A stretch of DNA of 64,000 nt from Tragulus kanchil (lineage: Eukaryota > Chordata > Mammalia > Artiodactyla > Tragulidae), in NCBI GenBank assembly GCA_022376925.1, contig JAIOJX010000025.1, positions 183,705,801 through 183,769,800 of the forward strand. Reading direction: 5' to 3'. Below the pieces are notes generated by a model. It ran no database searches. It was not told the DNA's origin and worked only from the letters and a program-made list of their open reading frames with translations. The position numbers and the translations under genes are program-made. Shown piece by piece: positions 44,005-54,347 of the stretch (positions are counted from its first letter, which is position 1; each line of letters opens with the position of its first letter).

Positions 44005-44739
44005 AAGTCCTCAAACTTTATCTTCTGCTGCAGACTGTGCTTCCGTGCACCAATGCTCTCGCATAAGTTATTCTTACCATCAGAAGTTCACTTTGAGGTA
44101 TTTGAATGCATCCTGTATGTAAAGGCAGTTGATGCCTACAATTGTTGAGCCGAATGCCCTCACGACCAACCTACCTCTCCTTCTGGGTGGTGGAACATCT
44201 TTCTAAAAGGCTCTCGCAGACGTGCTAACTGAACTTACCAAAAATGCACAGATGAAGAACAAGTCCTATATTCTGACGTTTCTTTTGGAGTTGAAGAAAG
44301 ACATTCCAAGACACCAAATAATTCACGCCCTTTTGAGTAAGGTGACTCAGGCATGTCTGTTGCACACTAAAGGAACATTTGCTCTGGCTCTTCTTAGCCA
44401 CATCCCTCAATTTAGTGGACAGAAAAGCATTTTTCTTTGACAGATTCATTGTGTTGCCCAAGCTGAGTCTAAATCAGCGTCAGCGGTGAGGTCTGTGGAG
44501 AAGATGGGGTGGATGGTGTTCCTCCTCAAGAGCATTCTCGACAAGTAGGTTGTCGTGATGGCCCATTTTCTCTTTCAACGAGTCCGGGTGACAAGACACC
44601 CAGGACATATGATCCAATGCTATTCTATGTGTTTCTGTAAGGCTGGTTATAATTTAAATTAACGTTTAATTAAGGCAGATTGCCCTCTGTAATGGGGGTG
44701 GGTCCTTTCAATCAGTTGAAGATCTCGATAGAACAAAAG

Positions 44740-44945
44740 ATGCCACAGCCATAAAGAACCCACCTGCCAACGCAGGAGACGTGGGCTCCGTCCCTAGGTT
44801 GGGAAGATCCCCTGGAGGAGGACATGGCAACCCTCTCCAGTATTCTTGCCTGGAGAATCTCATGGACAGAGGAGCCTGGAGGGCTATAGTCCATGGGGTT
44901 GCACAGAGTCAGACATGTCTGAAGTAACTTAGTGTGCATGCACGC
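44740..44945 (+). mobile_element. Bov-tA-type SINE, nested
   Basis: CATAAAGAACCCACCTGCC head, CGTCCCTAGGTTGGGAAGATCCCC, GAGGAGCCTGGAGGGC, and a GTGCATGCACGCG end. Plus orientation, unlike its neighbours. Confidence 0.9.
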
Positions 44946-45049
44946 GAGTAAGAGAGGATTCTCCAGGAGATTACTGCCTTTGGACTACATCTAAAACACC
45001 ATCTATTCCTGCCTGGGAGGACTCTATATCTATCTTTATCTCTGTGAAC

Positions 45050-45272
45050 ATACATGCTAAGTCGCTTCAGTTATGTCTGACTCTTTGCAACCCTATGGAC
45101 TATAGTCAAACAAACATCAGTCCATGGGATTCTCCAGGCAAGAATACTGGAATGGATTGCCATGCCCTCCTCCAGGGGATCTTACAGACCCAGGGACACA
45201 ACCCCAGGTCTCTTATGTCTCCTGCATTGGCAGACAGGTTCTTTACCCCTAGCACCACCTTGGAAGCCCGTC
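45050..45272 (-). mobile_element. Bov-tA-type SINE, nested
   Basis: CATGCTAAGTCGCTTCAGTTATG, GACTATAGTCAAACAAACATC, GGCAAGAATACTGGAATGG and CACCACCTTGGAAGCCC. An insert of about 10 bp in the middle (CAAACAAACATC) is unusual. Confidence 0.88.
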
Positions 45273-45288
45273 TCTAGCTCTGAAAATA

Positions 45289-45472
45289 AGAGTCAAGTCA
45301 CTACATTGTGTCTGACTCTTTGCAACCCTATAGATAAGTCATGAAATTCTCAGCGCAAGAATACTGGAATGGGTAGCCTATCCCTTCTCCAAGGGATCTC
45401 CCCAACCCAGGACAAACCCCAGTCTCTCACATTGCAGGTGAATTTTTTACTTTGTGAGCCATCAGGGAAGCC
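45289..45472 (-). mobile_element. Bov-tA-type SINE, nested
   Basis: AAGTCACTACATTGTGTCTGAC, CAACCCTATAG, CAAGAATACTGGAATGGG and GAGCCATCAGGGAAGCCC. A part of the middle (GGCTCCTCTGTCC) is lost. Confidence 0.88.
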
Positions 45473-45566
45473 CAAGAATACTGGAGTGGGTAGCCTGTAA
45501 CTTTTCCAGGGGCCTTACCAACCCAGGAATCGAGCTGGGGTCTCCTGCATTGCAGATGGACTCTTG
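45473..45566 (-). mobile_element. SINE head fragment abutting the previous SINE
   Basis: CAAGAATACTGGAGTGGGTAGCC, TTACCAACCCAGGAATCGAGC, CTCCTGCATTGCAGATGG. Directly follows GAAGCCC of the previous one, so the previous SINE is probably inserted within this older one. Confidence 0.75.
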
Positions 45567-45639
45567 TATCTAGCTCTAATCTATCTATAGCTCTATGTTC
45601 CATTGGTTCTCTGGAGAACCTTGACTAACAGAGTGCTCC

Positions 45640-45770
45640 CGTTTCTTTTCTTTTCTTTTTGGTGGTGGTGTGCTGTGTCACATGCAGAATCTTAATTCCC
45701 CAACCAGGGATCAAACCTGTGCTCCTTGCAGTGGAAGGGCAGAGTTTTAACCACTGCAAGGGAAGTCCAT
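45640..45770 (-). mobile_element. CHR-1-like SINE
   Basis: TTCTTTTCTTTTTGGTGGTGG, AATTCCCCAACCAGGGATCAAACC, and CACTGCAAGGGAAGTCC. The short CHR form (about 130 bp). The join of duplication 14 uses its GCAAGGGAAG end. Confidence 0.8.
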
Positions 45771-45771
45771 C

Positions 45772-46652
45772 CTATGTGTTCTTGATATAAGTGGGCTCCC
45801 TTGTCATTTACCTCTCGCTCACCACAGTCATTTGGGGGACAGACCAAAGGGCAGTATCATTGGGGTACTTGCAAATTTAACTATAATTCCCTCATGATAT
45901 TGGTACACATTGCATCAATCAACTTTGAAGCTTCTACTTGAAAATGTAAAATACATTTCAGCGTGCAAGGAAACGGCTGAAACATTGACTAAAGTGCTTT
46001 AAATACAGACTCTTCCTAGTTTACTGGTCATTTATTGGCTATACATCCACTTAGCACTAGCAATATTTAGCAAAAAGTTCTAACTGTAGGTTGTCACTTG
46101 CTTTCCCGTACCCGGGACAGGTATGGGTTACTTCTTCTCTCCCAGTCACTGAGTAATTTTAATTTTGTCTTTGATATATCTATTACAGCAGTGCTTTTCC
46201 TATGACAATTAAAACAGTTTGGCAGCCCTTTTCGTTTCCCCATAAATGGCAACAGCGTTTTCTTAGAATACCCTCCGTGTCAAGCTTCAGTACTCAACGC
46301 AGTCAGTGAGCCACACCTCAGATCCCAGTCCCTTGAGAGGCATATATTCTTCTGAGCTTAAAATCTTAAAGACATTTCTCTTTCACCATTAAGGTCCTCA
46401 TGCCAGCTCTCCTTTGTTCCAGCTTCGGCTTGCTACATTGCCCAATTATTTTGCTCGAGGGGAATTTTGGTGCATTGGTTTCAGTAGCTTTAAAAATAAG
46501 CTCATTGTCTACTCAAACCTAATTTGATTATCCTCTTTTTCCCCAACACGACTTTTATAAAGAGATGGGAGCCATACAGTTTTACTCTTTAGAGGATTCA
46601 GCTTAAGGTAGTGGTCAAGTTGAATAATTACCCAAGATCAAAGGGTTCTGGA
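45772..46652. other. Single-copy-derived region, nothing recognised
   Basis: No repeat, gene or RNA recognised. Reproduced at 46845-47727. Confidence 0.5.
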
Positions 46653-46832
46653 TGTCCCTGGTGTCCAGTGTTTAAGAATCCACATGTCAAGGTTTGATCC
46701 CTGGTCTGAGAACCTTCCATCTGCTGCGAGGCAGCTAAGCTGGCGAGCTACAACTACTGATTCCATGCGCTGCCACTATGGAAGCTCGCACATCTAGAGC
46801 CTGTGCGCTCTGCAACAAGAGAAGCCACCGCA
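46653..46832 (+). mobile_element. CHR-2-like SINE, cut by duplication 14
   Basis: Starts GGATGTCCCTGGTGTCC and ends at AGAAGCCACCGCAA, where the duplicated sequence begins. Confidence 0.82.
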
Positions 46833-47726
46833 AGGGAAGTCCATCCTATGTGTTCTTGATATAAGTGGGCTCCCTTGTCATTTACCTCTCGCTCACCACA
46901 GTCATTTGGGGGACAGACCAAAGGGCAGTATCATTGGGGTACTTGCAAATTTAACTATAATTCCCTCATGATATTGGTACACATTGCATCAATCAACTTT
47001 GAAGCTTCTACTTGAAAATGTAAAATACATTTCAGCGTGCAAGGAAACGGCTGAAACATTGACTAAAGTGCTTTAAATACAGACTCTTCCTAGTTTACTG
47101 GTCATTTATTGGCTATACATCCACTTAGCACTAGCAATATTTAGCAAAAAGTTCTAACTGTAGGTTGTCACTTGCTTTCCGCATTACCGGGACAGGTATG
47201 GGTTACTTCTTCTCTCCCAGTCACTGAGTAATTTTAATTTTGTCTTTGATATATCTATTACAGCAGTGCTTTTCCTATGACAATTAAAACAGTTTGGCAG
47301 CCCTTTTCGTTTCCCCATAAATGGCAACAGCGTTTTCTTAGAATACCCTCCGTGTCAAGCTTCAGTACTCAACGCAGTCAGTGAGCCACACCTCAGATCC
47401 CAGTCCCTTGAGAGGCATATATTCTTCTGAGCTTAAAATCTTAAAGACATTTCTCTTTCACCATTAAGGTCCTCATGCCAGCTCTCCTTTGTTCCAGCTT
47501 CGGCTTGCTACATTGCCCAATTATTTTGCTCGAGGGGAATTTTGGTGCATTGGTTTCAGTAGCTTTAAAAATAAGCTCATTGTCTACTCAAACCTAATTT
47601 GATTATCCTCTTTTTCCCCAACACGACTTTTATAAAGAGATGGGAGCCATACAGTTTTACTCTTTAGAGGATTCAGCTTAAGGTAGTGGTCAAGTTGAAT
47701 AATTACCCAAGATCAAAGGGTTCTGG

Positions 47727-48020
47727 ATGTCCCTGGTGTCCAGTGTTTAAGAATCCACATGTCAAGGTTTGATCCCTGGTCTGAGAACCTTCCATCTGCT
47801 GCGAGGCAGCTAAGCTGGCGAGCTACAACTACTGATTCCATGCGCTGCCACTATGGAAGCTCGCACATCTAGAGCCTGTGCGCTCTGCAACAAGAGAAGC
47901 CACCGCAGTGCGAAGCCCATGCACCGCAATGAAGCATAATCCCCGCCCACCGCAACTAGAGGGAGCCTGCGTGCAGCAGTGAAGACCCATCGCAACCAAA
48001 AATAAATAGCTAATAATATA
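47727..48020 (+). mobile_element. CHR-2-like SINE (complete)
   Basis: Continues past the point where the other copy is cut: GTGCGAAGCCCATGCACCGC, CCCGCCCACCGCAACTAGAG, GTGAAGACCCATCGCAACC and AAAATAAATAG. Head has the tRNA-like GGTTTGATCCC. Confidence 0.88.
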
Positions 48021-48819
48021 AAAAAAGAAAATCAGAGCAGGATATAACGAAAAGTTTCCTGTTTTCTTCACCCACCTCCCTTTTCCTTACACTCGGCTCA
48101 CAAGCCTGTGGCTGACACCGACTTGACTTCCAGCTTCATGTTAGTAAGGGGACGCTGTGGGCGAGTGTGCCTGGCAGACGGGGTTATGACTGCAATCGGG
48201 TCTAAACTCCTCTGACGTTTAGGTGCCAGTTTCTCCTGAGGGGCCTGAAGAAGATCAGCCTTGCTCCTTCCATTGCCTTACGAACGCTGATAAAACGCCA
48301 AAAGCCCAGACTGGCTGGGCTATGTTCCAGAGTCTTGGAGAAGTCACCAGAAGCTCCACACTGGGTCCCTGCCGTCTTGTGAGGCTTGTATGGCCGGCCA
48401 CCCAGTCCTGAGGACACACCTTTTCTCAGTTGCTACTGGAAACAATCTCTTAAATTTATAAGAATTCATTTAAGATCCACCTTCCTAAAATTAGACAACA
48501 TTGCTGGCCTCTTTCTTTAACCAGACACAGTCTGTTCCCCTTCTGAACGTCTCCTTCTCTGTAAGCAGTTTACGTTTCTGAACTGCTGGTGACTGAACTG
48601 GTTCTGAACTGAAGGTGACTACCATGGGAAAAGATGTGAACAGGGCAGCCTGCACTATGACTGCCCCAGCGCTGCCTGCCTCCCTCTAGTGGCAGCCTCA
48701 GGAATGGCAGGCACACAAAGGTAATTCCCACCGCGCGGTGCCCTTGTGTAAAATCGTCCAGTCTTTCCATCACCGTAGAATAAACCCACCTTATTTATGA
48801 GACTCTACAAGGCTAAGCA
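48021..48819. other. Single-copy region with a CTCF-like site
   Basis: No repeat recognised. The frames (48223 plus, 48202 and 48570 minus) overlap antiparallel and are not supported. See the site at 48676-48694. Confidence 0.45.
48676..48694 (-). promoter_or_regulatory. CTCF-like motif
   Basis: On the minus strand GCCACTAGAGGGAGG closely follows the CTCF core CCASYAGRKGGC pattern (CCACTAGAGGGAG). It lies in non-repetitive DNA about 24.6 kb upstream of the LDB2 start. Occupancy is unknown. Confidence 0.5.
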
Positions 48820-48849
48820 CCATCTGCGTCCGACTTTACCTCAATGGCC

Positions 48850-49110
48850 ACTTCTACTTATTTTGCATCTCAGTTTAGATACAGCATCTCCAGAGATACC
48901 TTTCCTAACCGGTTACCCCGTCTCTTCACCATGTGACCACATTTTATTAAGTTGAATCTTGCTGGTAGTCACTGAGACCTGATACTTTCTTGTTCAGTCA
49001 TGCATCTATCTCTTTTGCTACTTAAGTGGAAGCTTCATACAAGAGCAGCGATTGTTTTTGTTCTCAGCGTTTATGGTAGAGCCTGGCACAGAGATGAGGA
49101 GGGCTCCCGT
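48850..49110 (+). repeat. L2-like remnant
   Basis: AGAGATACCTTTCCTAACC, CGTCTCTTCACCATGTGACCACATTTTATT, GTGGAAGCTTCATACAAGAGCAG, AGCCTGGCACAGAGATGAG follow the L2 3' end in order. Copied at 49950-50201. Confidence 0.7.
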
Positions 49111-49299
49111 GCTCATGTGTCAGTGAGTCAGTCCTGCTACTCTTCATGCAACTTTTGCGGCAGAGAATTCATCAATTGTGGGGTTTCTTTCCCCCCTGCA
49201 TATCATAACATCAAAATGCTGGAGATCCTGAGTTCGCCTCACATGCAAAGGTAAATTCCAGATAAAGAGCTACCTGCAAAGAAATACAGAAATGATACT

Positions 49300-49740
49300 T
49301 AAAGGTGAATAACCGTATAACATTGCAATGGGAAAAAATATTTCAATGGAAAAGGTATTCCAGAGTCAAGTGTAAGACTCAGAAGCCAATACAGAAGGGA
49401 CTGACAAATCTGGCAATAAAATGTTAGGTGTTTGCATGGCATAGCCAATCAAGATAAGCAGCAAGTGCAGCATTTGATGAAAATATTTGCAAAATAAGTA
49501 ACAAGGATTAGTAACCTTAACTTTTGAATCTCACAACTCCATAAGAAAACAGAGATTAGCTATTTACAAACCACATGGTACAAATGGCCAATGGCAATGG
49601 AGAAAGACTCAACCTCACTTAAAATCAAGAAAATGAAAATCATCACAGAGGTGTGTTTCCTGGTAAATTAGTATAACAAAAAAGATCCAAAGTGGTTGTG
49701 CATGTGGAGAAATGGCCAAAGTTATCATGGGAAAAAAAAA
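49300..49740 (+). mobile_element. Old L1 ORF2/3' region fragment
   Basis: GAAAATATTTGCAAAATAAG, ACTTTTGAATCTCACAACTCC, ACAAATGGCCAATGGCAATG, AAATGAAAATCATCACAG and GTGGAGAAATGG follow the old L1 order. Coding capacity lost. Copied at 50390-50830. Confidence 0.6.
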
Positions 49741-49742
49741 AA

Positions 49743-49932
49743 TGGAAAGTGTTAGTCACTCAGTCATGTCCAACTCTTGGGACCCCTTGGAATGTAGCCT
49801 GCCAGGCTCCTCTGTCCATGGAATACGGATGGGTTGCCATTTCCTTCTCCAGGGATCTTCCGGACCAGGAATCGAACCTCAGTCTCCTGAATGGCAGACA
49901 GATTCTTTACTGTCTGAGGCACCAGGGACGCC
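49743..49932 (-). mobile_element. Bov-tA-type SINE at the duplication join
   Basis: GTGTTAGTCACTCAGTCATGTCC, CTCCTCTGTCCATGG and GCACCAGGGACGCC. The left copy ends here at the join; it has a missing G in CAGGGATC and in GGATGGG compared with the second copy. Confidence 0.9.
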
Positions 49933-50830
49933 ATCTGCGTCCAAAAGATTACTTTGCATCTCAGTTTAGATACAGCATCTCCAGAGATACCTTTCCTAAC
50001 CGGTTACCCCGTCTCTTCACCATGTGACCACATTTTATTAAGTTGAATCTTGCTGGTAGTCACTGAGACCTGATACTTTCTTGTTCAGTCATGCATCTAT
50101 CTCTTTTGCTACTTAAGTGGAAGCTTCATACAAGAGCAGCGATTGTTTTTGTTCTCAGCGTTTATGGTAGAGCCTGGCACAGAGATGAGGAGGGCTCCCG
50201 TGCTCATGTGTCAGTGAGTCAGTCCTGCTACTCTTCATGCAACTTTTGCGGCAGAGAATTCATCAATTGTGGGGTTTCTTTCCCCTGCATATCATAACAT
50301 CAAAATGCTGGAGATCCTGAGTTCGCCTCACATGCAAAGGTAAATTCCAGATAAAGAGCTACCTGCAAAGAAATACAGAAATGATACTTAAAGGTGAATA
50401 ACCGTATAACATTGCAATGGGAAAAAATATTTCAATGGAAAAGGTATTCCAGAGTCAAGTGTAAGACTCAGAAGCCAATACAGAAGGGACTGACAAATCT
50501 GGCAATAAAATGTTAGGTGTTTGCATGGCATAGCCAATCAAGATAAGCAGCAAGTGCAGCATTTGATGAAAATATTTGCAAAATAAGTAACAAGGATTAG
50601 TAACCTTAACTTTTGAATCTCACAACTCCATAAGAAAACAGAGATTAGCTATTTACAAACCACATGGTACAAATGGCCAATGGCAATGGAGAAAGACTCA
50701 ACCTCACTTAAAATCAAGAAAATGAAAATCATCACAGAGGTGTGTTTCCTGGTAAATTAGTATAACAAAAAAGATCCAAAGTGGTTGTGCATGTGGAGAA
50801 ATGGCCAAAGTTATCATGGGAAAAAAAAAA

Positions 50831-51022
50831 ATGGAAAGTGTTAGTCACTCAGTCATGTCCAACTCTTGGGACCCCTTGGAATGTAGCCTGCCAGGCTCCT
50901 CTGTCCATGGAATACGGAGTGGGTTGCCATTTCCTTCTCCAGGGGATCTTCCGGACCAGGAATCGAACCTCAGTCTCCTGAATGGCAGACAGATTCTTTA
51001 CTGTCTGAGGCACCAGGGACGC
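50831..51022 (-). mobile_element. Bov-tA-type SINE, copy by duplication 15
   Basis: Same insertion as 49743-49932. The normal SINE sequences GGAGTGGG and CAGGGGATC are present here, so this version looks more accurate. Confidence 0.9.
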
Positions 51023-51026
51023 CATC

Positions 51027-52016
51027 CTGGGCAGAGTGTAAACGTGTACCACCTTTTAAAGGTAGTGTAGTAGCACTCACCAAAATGTATGCTGCATATG
51101 ATAATAAACTCATGAGTATGAAATTATTATGAATATGCAATATATTTATTATATAAGTATAATAATTGACGTTTCTTTGACTACAACTGAGATTAAGTGC
51201 TTTTCATGTTAACTGCTCATTTCTGTATTTTTCTGTTCTGAACTTACCAGTTTATGGCCATTGCCTGCTTTGCTACCATTAGATAGTTAGCTAAGTAAGA
51301 TGTGGAAATTCAAAGAAACACAAAAAGCACATGAAAATTGACTTACACAATCACAGTTGCTTCCCAGCAGTGGTCCCATCCTAGGGGCTTGCATCCTTCG
51401 TAACCTGCTAAAAAGGACGGGATGACGCAGTTACATGCTCGGGAAATGGGATCCATCATGCATGTTTTAATTCAGTGAGTAAGCAGTAGTGACTACCTGC
51501 GTCTGCCAGGTACTTCTTTAGCCATCCCTCCTCAGCCCTTTGGCTCCATCTTATCAGATACGTGCCTGTCCATCAGAGGCCGTGACAGAGGAACGGATGT
51601 GAGTGAGCAGAAAGGACGCCCAACTCAGCGTACAGTGACCTCTGAGCCGGAAGGAAACTCCTGTTATTAAAACTTTACTCGAAAACTTTAAAGTCCTTCA
51701 TGTATTGTTCAGTTGAAAAACAAAAGTTACAAATGCTATGTGTAGAATGTTCCCACTTTTGCTAAAAAGTATATATGTATATGTACTTTTATACATATTT
51801 ATGTATATGTATATATACATATTTATAGGAGTGGATTTGACCAGAAAATCTTCTGGATACCCCAAGCTTATTTGCTTAAACCGTGACATTTCAGATTACT
51901 TTCATTTCTTTCTTTTTTTTCCCTGAAATTTTCTGCTCCTTTGTAGACTACCCTAATAATCTCAGAAATGAAAGAAAAAAAAATCCCTTATGCAAGCGCT
52001 ACAACTGAGCTCTATT
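51027..52016. other. Single-copy region, nothing recognised
   Basis: AT-rich, with an ATATATGTATATG low-complexity patch at 51770-51830. No gene or repeat family recognised. Confidence 0.45.
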
Positions 52017-52030
52017 AAAAGTGGTATTTG

Positions 52031-52375
52031 GGCTTCCCCTGGTGGTCCAGTGGGTAAGGACACTGCCTTGCAGTGCAAGGGGCGCCGGTTCGATCCCTGG
52101 CCTGGGAAGATCCCTGGCCTGGGAAGGTCCCACGTGCTGCGGAACGGCTGGACTTATGTGTCCAATCACCGAGCCGGCGCTCTGGAGCGCGGGCGCCCAG
52201 AACCGGTGCTCTGCGACAACAGACGCCACCGCGATGGGAGGCCCACAGGAGCCGAGGAGCGAAGACGGATGAAAATGGAGAAATGAAGGACCAATGGAAG
52301 TGGCCCGCCTGCTCCCCTCCCTCCCCAACCCGACCCCGCCCAAAATAAATAAATAAATCTTTAAAAAAAAAAAAA
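52031..52375 (+). mobile_element. CHR-type SINE, first of three in series
   Basis: GGCTTCCCCTGGTGGTCCAG head, GGTTCGATCCC B box, CCGCGATGGGAGGCCC, and an AATAAATA/poly-A tail. GATCCCTGGCCTGGGAAG occurs twice, an 18-bp internal duplication. Preceded by AAAAGTGGTATTTG (52017-52030). Confidence 0.9.
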
Positions 52376-52385
52376 GTGGTGTTTG

Positions 52386-52615
52386 TGGGCTTTCCTGGTG
52401 GTCCACCGCTTTGCAGTGCAAGGGGAGTCGGTTCGATCCCTGGCCTGGGAGGATCCCATGTGCTGCGGAGCGGCTGGACAGATGTGTCTAACTACCAAGC
52501 CAGAGCTCTGGAGCGCATGCGTCCAGAGCCAGTGCTCCAATGGGAGGCCCACACAGGCCAAAGAACAAAGATGGATGAAAATAGATCAATGAAAGACCAA
52601 TAGAAGTGGCCCCAA
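52386..52615 (+). mobile_element. CHR-type SINE, second of three
   Basis: GGGCTTTCCTGGTGGTCC, GGTTCGATCCCTGGCCTGGG, and GACCAATAGAAGTGGCCCC. Preceded by AAAAGTGGTGTTTG (52372-52385). It lacks the A-box second half and part of the middle. Confidence 0.9.
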
Positions 52616-52629
52616 AAAAGTGGTGTTTG

Positions 52630-52880
52630 AGCTTCCCTAGTGGTCCAGTGGGTGAAGAGTCCACCTTGCAGTGCAGAGGGCACCGGTTGGATCCCCGGCC
52701 AGGGAAGATCCCGCGGGCCGTTGAGCAACTGGATGGGTGTGTCCAATTATCAGTCAGCGCCCTGGAGCGCGTGTACCCAGAGCCAGTGCTCTGCAACGAG
52801 AGAGGCCACTGCTGTGGGAGGCCCACACAGGCCAAAGAATAAAGATGGATGAAAAATAATAAATAAAGAGGCCAAAATTT
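52630..52880 (+). mobile_element. CHR-type SINE, third of three
   Basis: AGCTTCCCTAGTGGTCCAGTGGG, CGGTTGGATCCCCGGCC, CCACTGCTGTGGGAGGCCC and AATAATAAATAAAGAGGCC. Preceded by AAAAGTGGTGTTTG (52616-52629). It is the most diverged of the three. Confidence 0.88.
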
Positions 52881-53027
52881 TTTTCAAAAAAGCATTGATT
52901 TCTTTCAATTCTGAATTCTGAATTCATTATTATGAATTATAGTTCATAATTTTATTTTTAAAGTCTCTTAGCTACTTTAAGACTTAGTTTAAGCCTTAAA
53001 ATAGCAGTAAGCAATGTATGCCTGTGT

Positions 53028-53244
53028 GACTGCTAAGTCACTTCAGTCGTGTCCAACTCTTTCCGACCCCATGGACTGTAGCCCACCGGGCTCCTCTGAT
53101 CATGGGATTCTCCAGGCAAGAATACTGAAGTGGGCAGCCGTTCCCTCCTCCAGGAGGCCTTCCCGATCCAGGGACTGAGACGCCTCTCTTACATCTCTCG
53201 CATTGGCAGGCAGTCTCCTTACCGTTAGAGCCACCTGGGAAGCC
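53028..53244 (-). mobile_element. Bov-tA-type SINE
   Basis: GCTAAGTCACTTCAGTCGTGTCC, GACTGTAGCCCACCGGGC, CAAGAATACTGAAGTGGGC and GAGCCACCTGGGAAGCCCC. Full length by eye. Confidence 0.93.
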
Positions 53245-53621
53245 CCAATAAGTATTAACTCCCCCAGTAGATTCTTGGTTTGGATTCAATAATATCATGT
53301 CAGAAAATTCCTTAGCACAGAGCTTCATGCTTAGTAAATAGTCTGTGTTAGTTCGTTTACTTTTTTTCTTCTTCTCTTACATGGCAAATGTTGAAGTCGT
53401 GTACACATTAGAGAGTCTCTAAATGCCATAACCATGATCCCAGGAGCTTCCAGAATAGTCCCAGTTTCAAATATTCCATCCTATTATCAGACAGAGCTTG
53501 TTGATTTTGATTTCAGTTTCATGATTTTCATTAGGCTCGTGTTCCTTTGGTCATCTTATTACAATCCCCAACAGTTCTGAGCACTGGCTATGTCTATCCA
53601 ATCTTCTGAAATGAGAGAACC
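53245..53621. other. Unique-derived sequence, nothing recognised
   Basis: No gene or repeat recognised; same for 53676-53944 and the copies to 55047. Confidence 0.45.
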
Positions 53622-53675
53622 TGTGACCATACTACCCTAAACACGCCTGATCTTGTCTGAAATGAGAAAGCCTAG
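53622..53675 (+). pseudogene. 5S rRNA-derived fragment
   Basis: GTGACCATACTACCCTAAAC, then ACGCCTGATCTTGTCTGA, then AATGAGAAAGCCTAG matches the first half of mammalian 5S rRNA (GGCCATACCACCCTGAACGC, CCCGATCTCGTCTGATC, CGGAAGC), mainly with G to A and C to T changes at CpG sites. About 54 of 121 nt; the internal control region is not kept, so it is not functional. Confidence 0.75.
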
Positions 53676-54130
53676 TTCTGAGAGTGACACAGGTAGCTGT
53701 CTGAAGCTTTCATTCACAAGCTAAAGCCTCTTACACAGTTAACTGGGATGTTATCTGCCTTCCTTAATGGACAGGCAGCCTTAGTTAATTGGAATGGTAA
53801 AACCTCTCTTCAATGAATATGCATTTTCAATCCCAGTGATAGTAGGAATTAAATACAAAAAGGAAAAGTCCTCAATACACTGGACAAAGTATGACATTGA
53901 TGCTGAAAGTTCATAAAATTGTTACAAAAGTTCAAAAAAGAAACAATAAAGATGGATGAAAATAATAAATAAAGAGGCCAAAATTTTTTCAAAAGCATTG
54001 ATTTCTTTCAATTCTGAATTCTGAATTCATTATTATGAATTATAGTTCATAATTTTATTTTTAAAGTCTCTTAGCTACTTTAAGACTTAGTTTAAGCCTT
54101 AAAATAGCAGTAAGCAATGTATGCCTGTGT

Positions 54131-54347
54131 GACTGCTAAGTCACTTCAGTCGTGTCCAACTCTTTCCGACCCCATGGACTGTAGCCCACCGGGCTCCTCT
54201 GATCATGGGATTCTCCAGGCAAGAATACTGAAGTGGGCAGCCGTTCCCTCCTCCAGGAGGCCTTCCCGATCCAGGGACTGAGACGCCTCTCTTACATCTC
54301 TCGCATTGGCAGGCAGTCTCCTTACCGTTAGAGCCACCTGGGAAGCC
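54131..54347 (-). mobile_element. Bov-tA-type SINE, copy by duplication 16
   Basis: Same insertion as 53028-53244, displaced 1,103 bp. Confidence 0.93.

Larger units (their letters stand above)
42342..44650. repeat. Tandem duplication 13 (period 1,157-1,159 bp)
   Basis: 42342-43492 recurs at 43501-44650, joined by 8 bp (TCAAAAAT). Differences: A-run at about 42505, TTTGCTAAAAGG versus TTTCTAAAAGG, CTCGAGACG versus CTCGCAGACG, and one T near 44568. A CHR SINE and its perfect 15-bp target duplication are present in both copies. Confidence 0.94.
44651..45640 (+). repeat. Ancient repeat split by nested SINEs
   Basis: AAGGCAGATTGCCCTCTGTAATGG, AATCAGTTGAAGATCTCGATAGAAC, GGATTCTCCAGGAGATTACTGCC, GCCTTTGGACTACATC, and at the far end CATTGGTTCTCTGGAGAACCTTGACTAACAG. 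The pieces are in the right order for one old mammalian element, separated by SINEs at 44740, 45050, 45289 and 45473. Confidence 0.65.
45756..47908. repeat. Tandem duplication 14 (period 1,074-1,076 bp)
   Basis: 45756-46832 recurs at 46830-47908. The join connects the 5' end of a minus-strand CHR SINE to the middle of a plus-strand CHR element via shared GCAA. The copies differ at 46101-46114 versus 47175-47193 by several bases (CCCGTACCCGGG versus CCGCATTACCGGG), which is not a simple homopolymer change. Confidence 0.92.
48820..51026. repeat. Tandem duplication 15 (period about 1,090 bp)
   Basis: 48820-49934 recurs at 49931-51026. The join uses CCATC shared by the end of a SINE and unique sequence, and the first about 30 bp of copy two are altered with a net 20-bp loss. 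Other differences are in C and G runs of the SINE and at about 49192. Confidence 0.93.
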
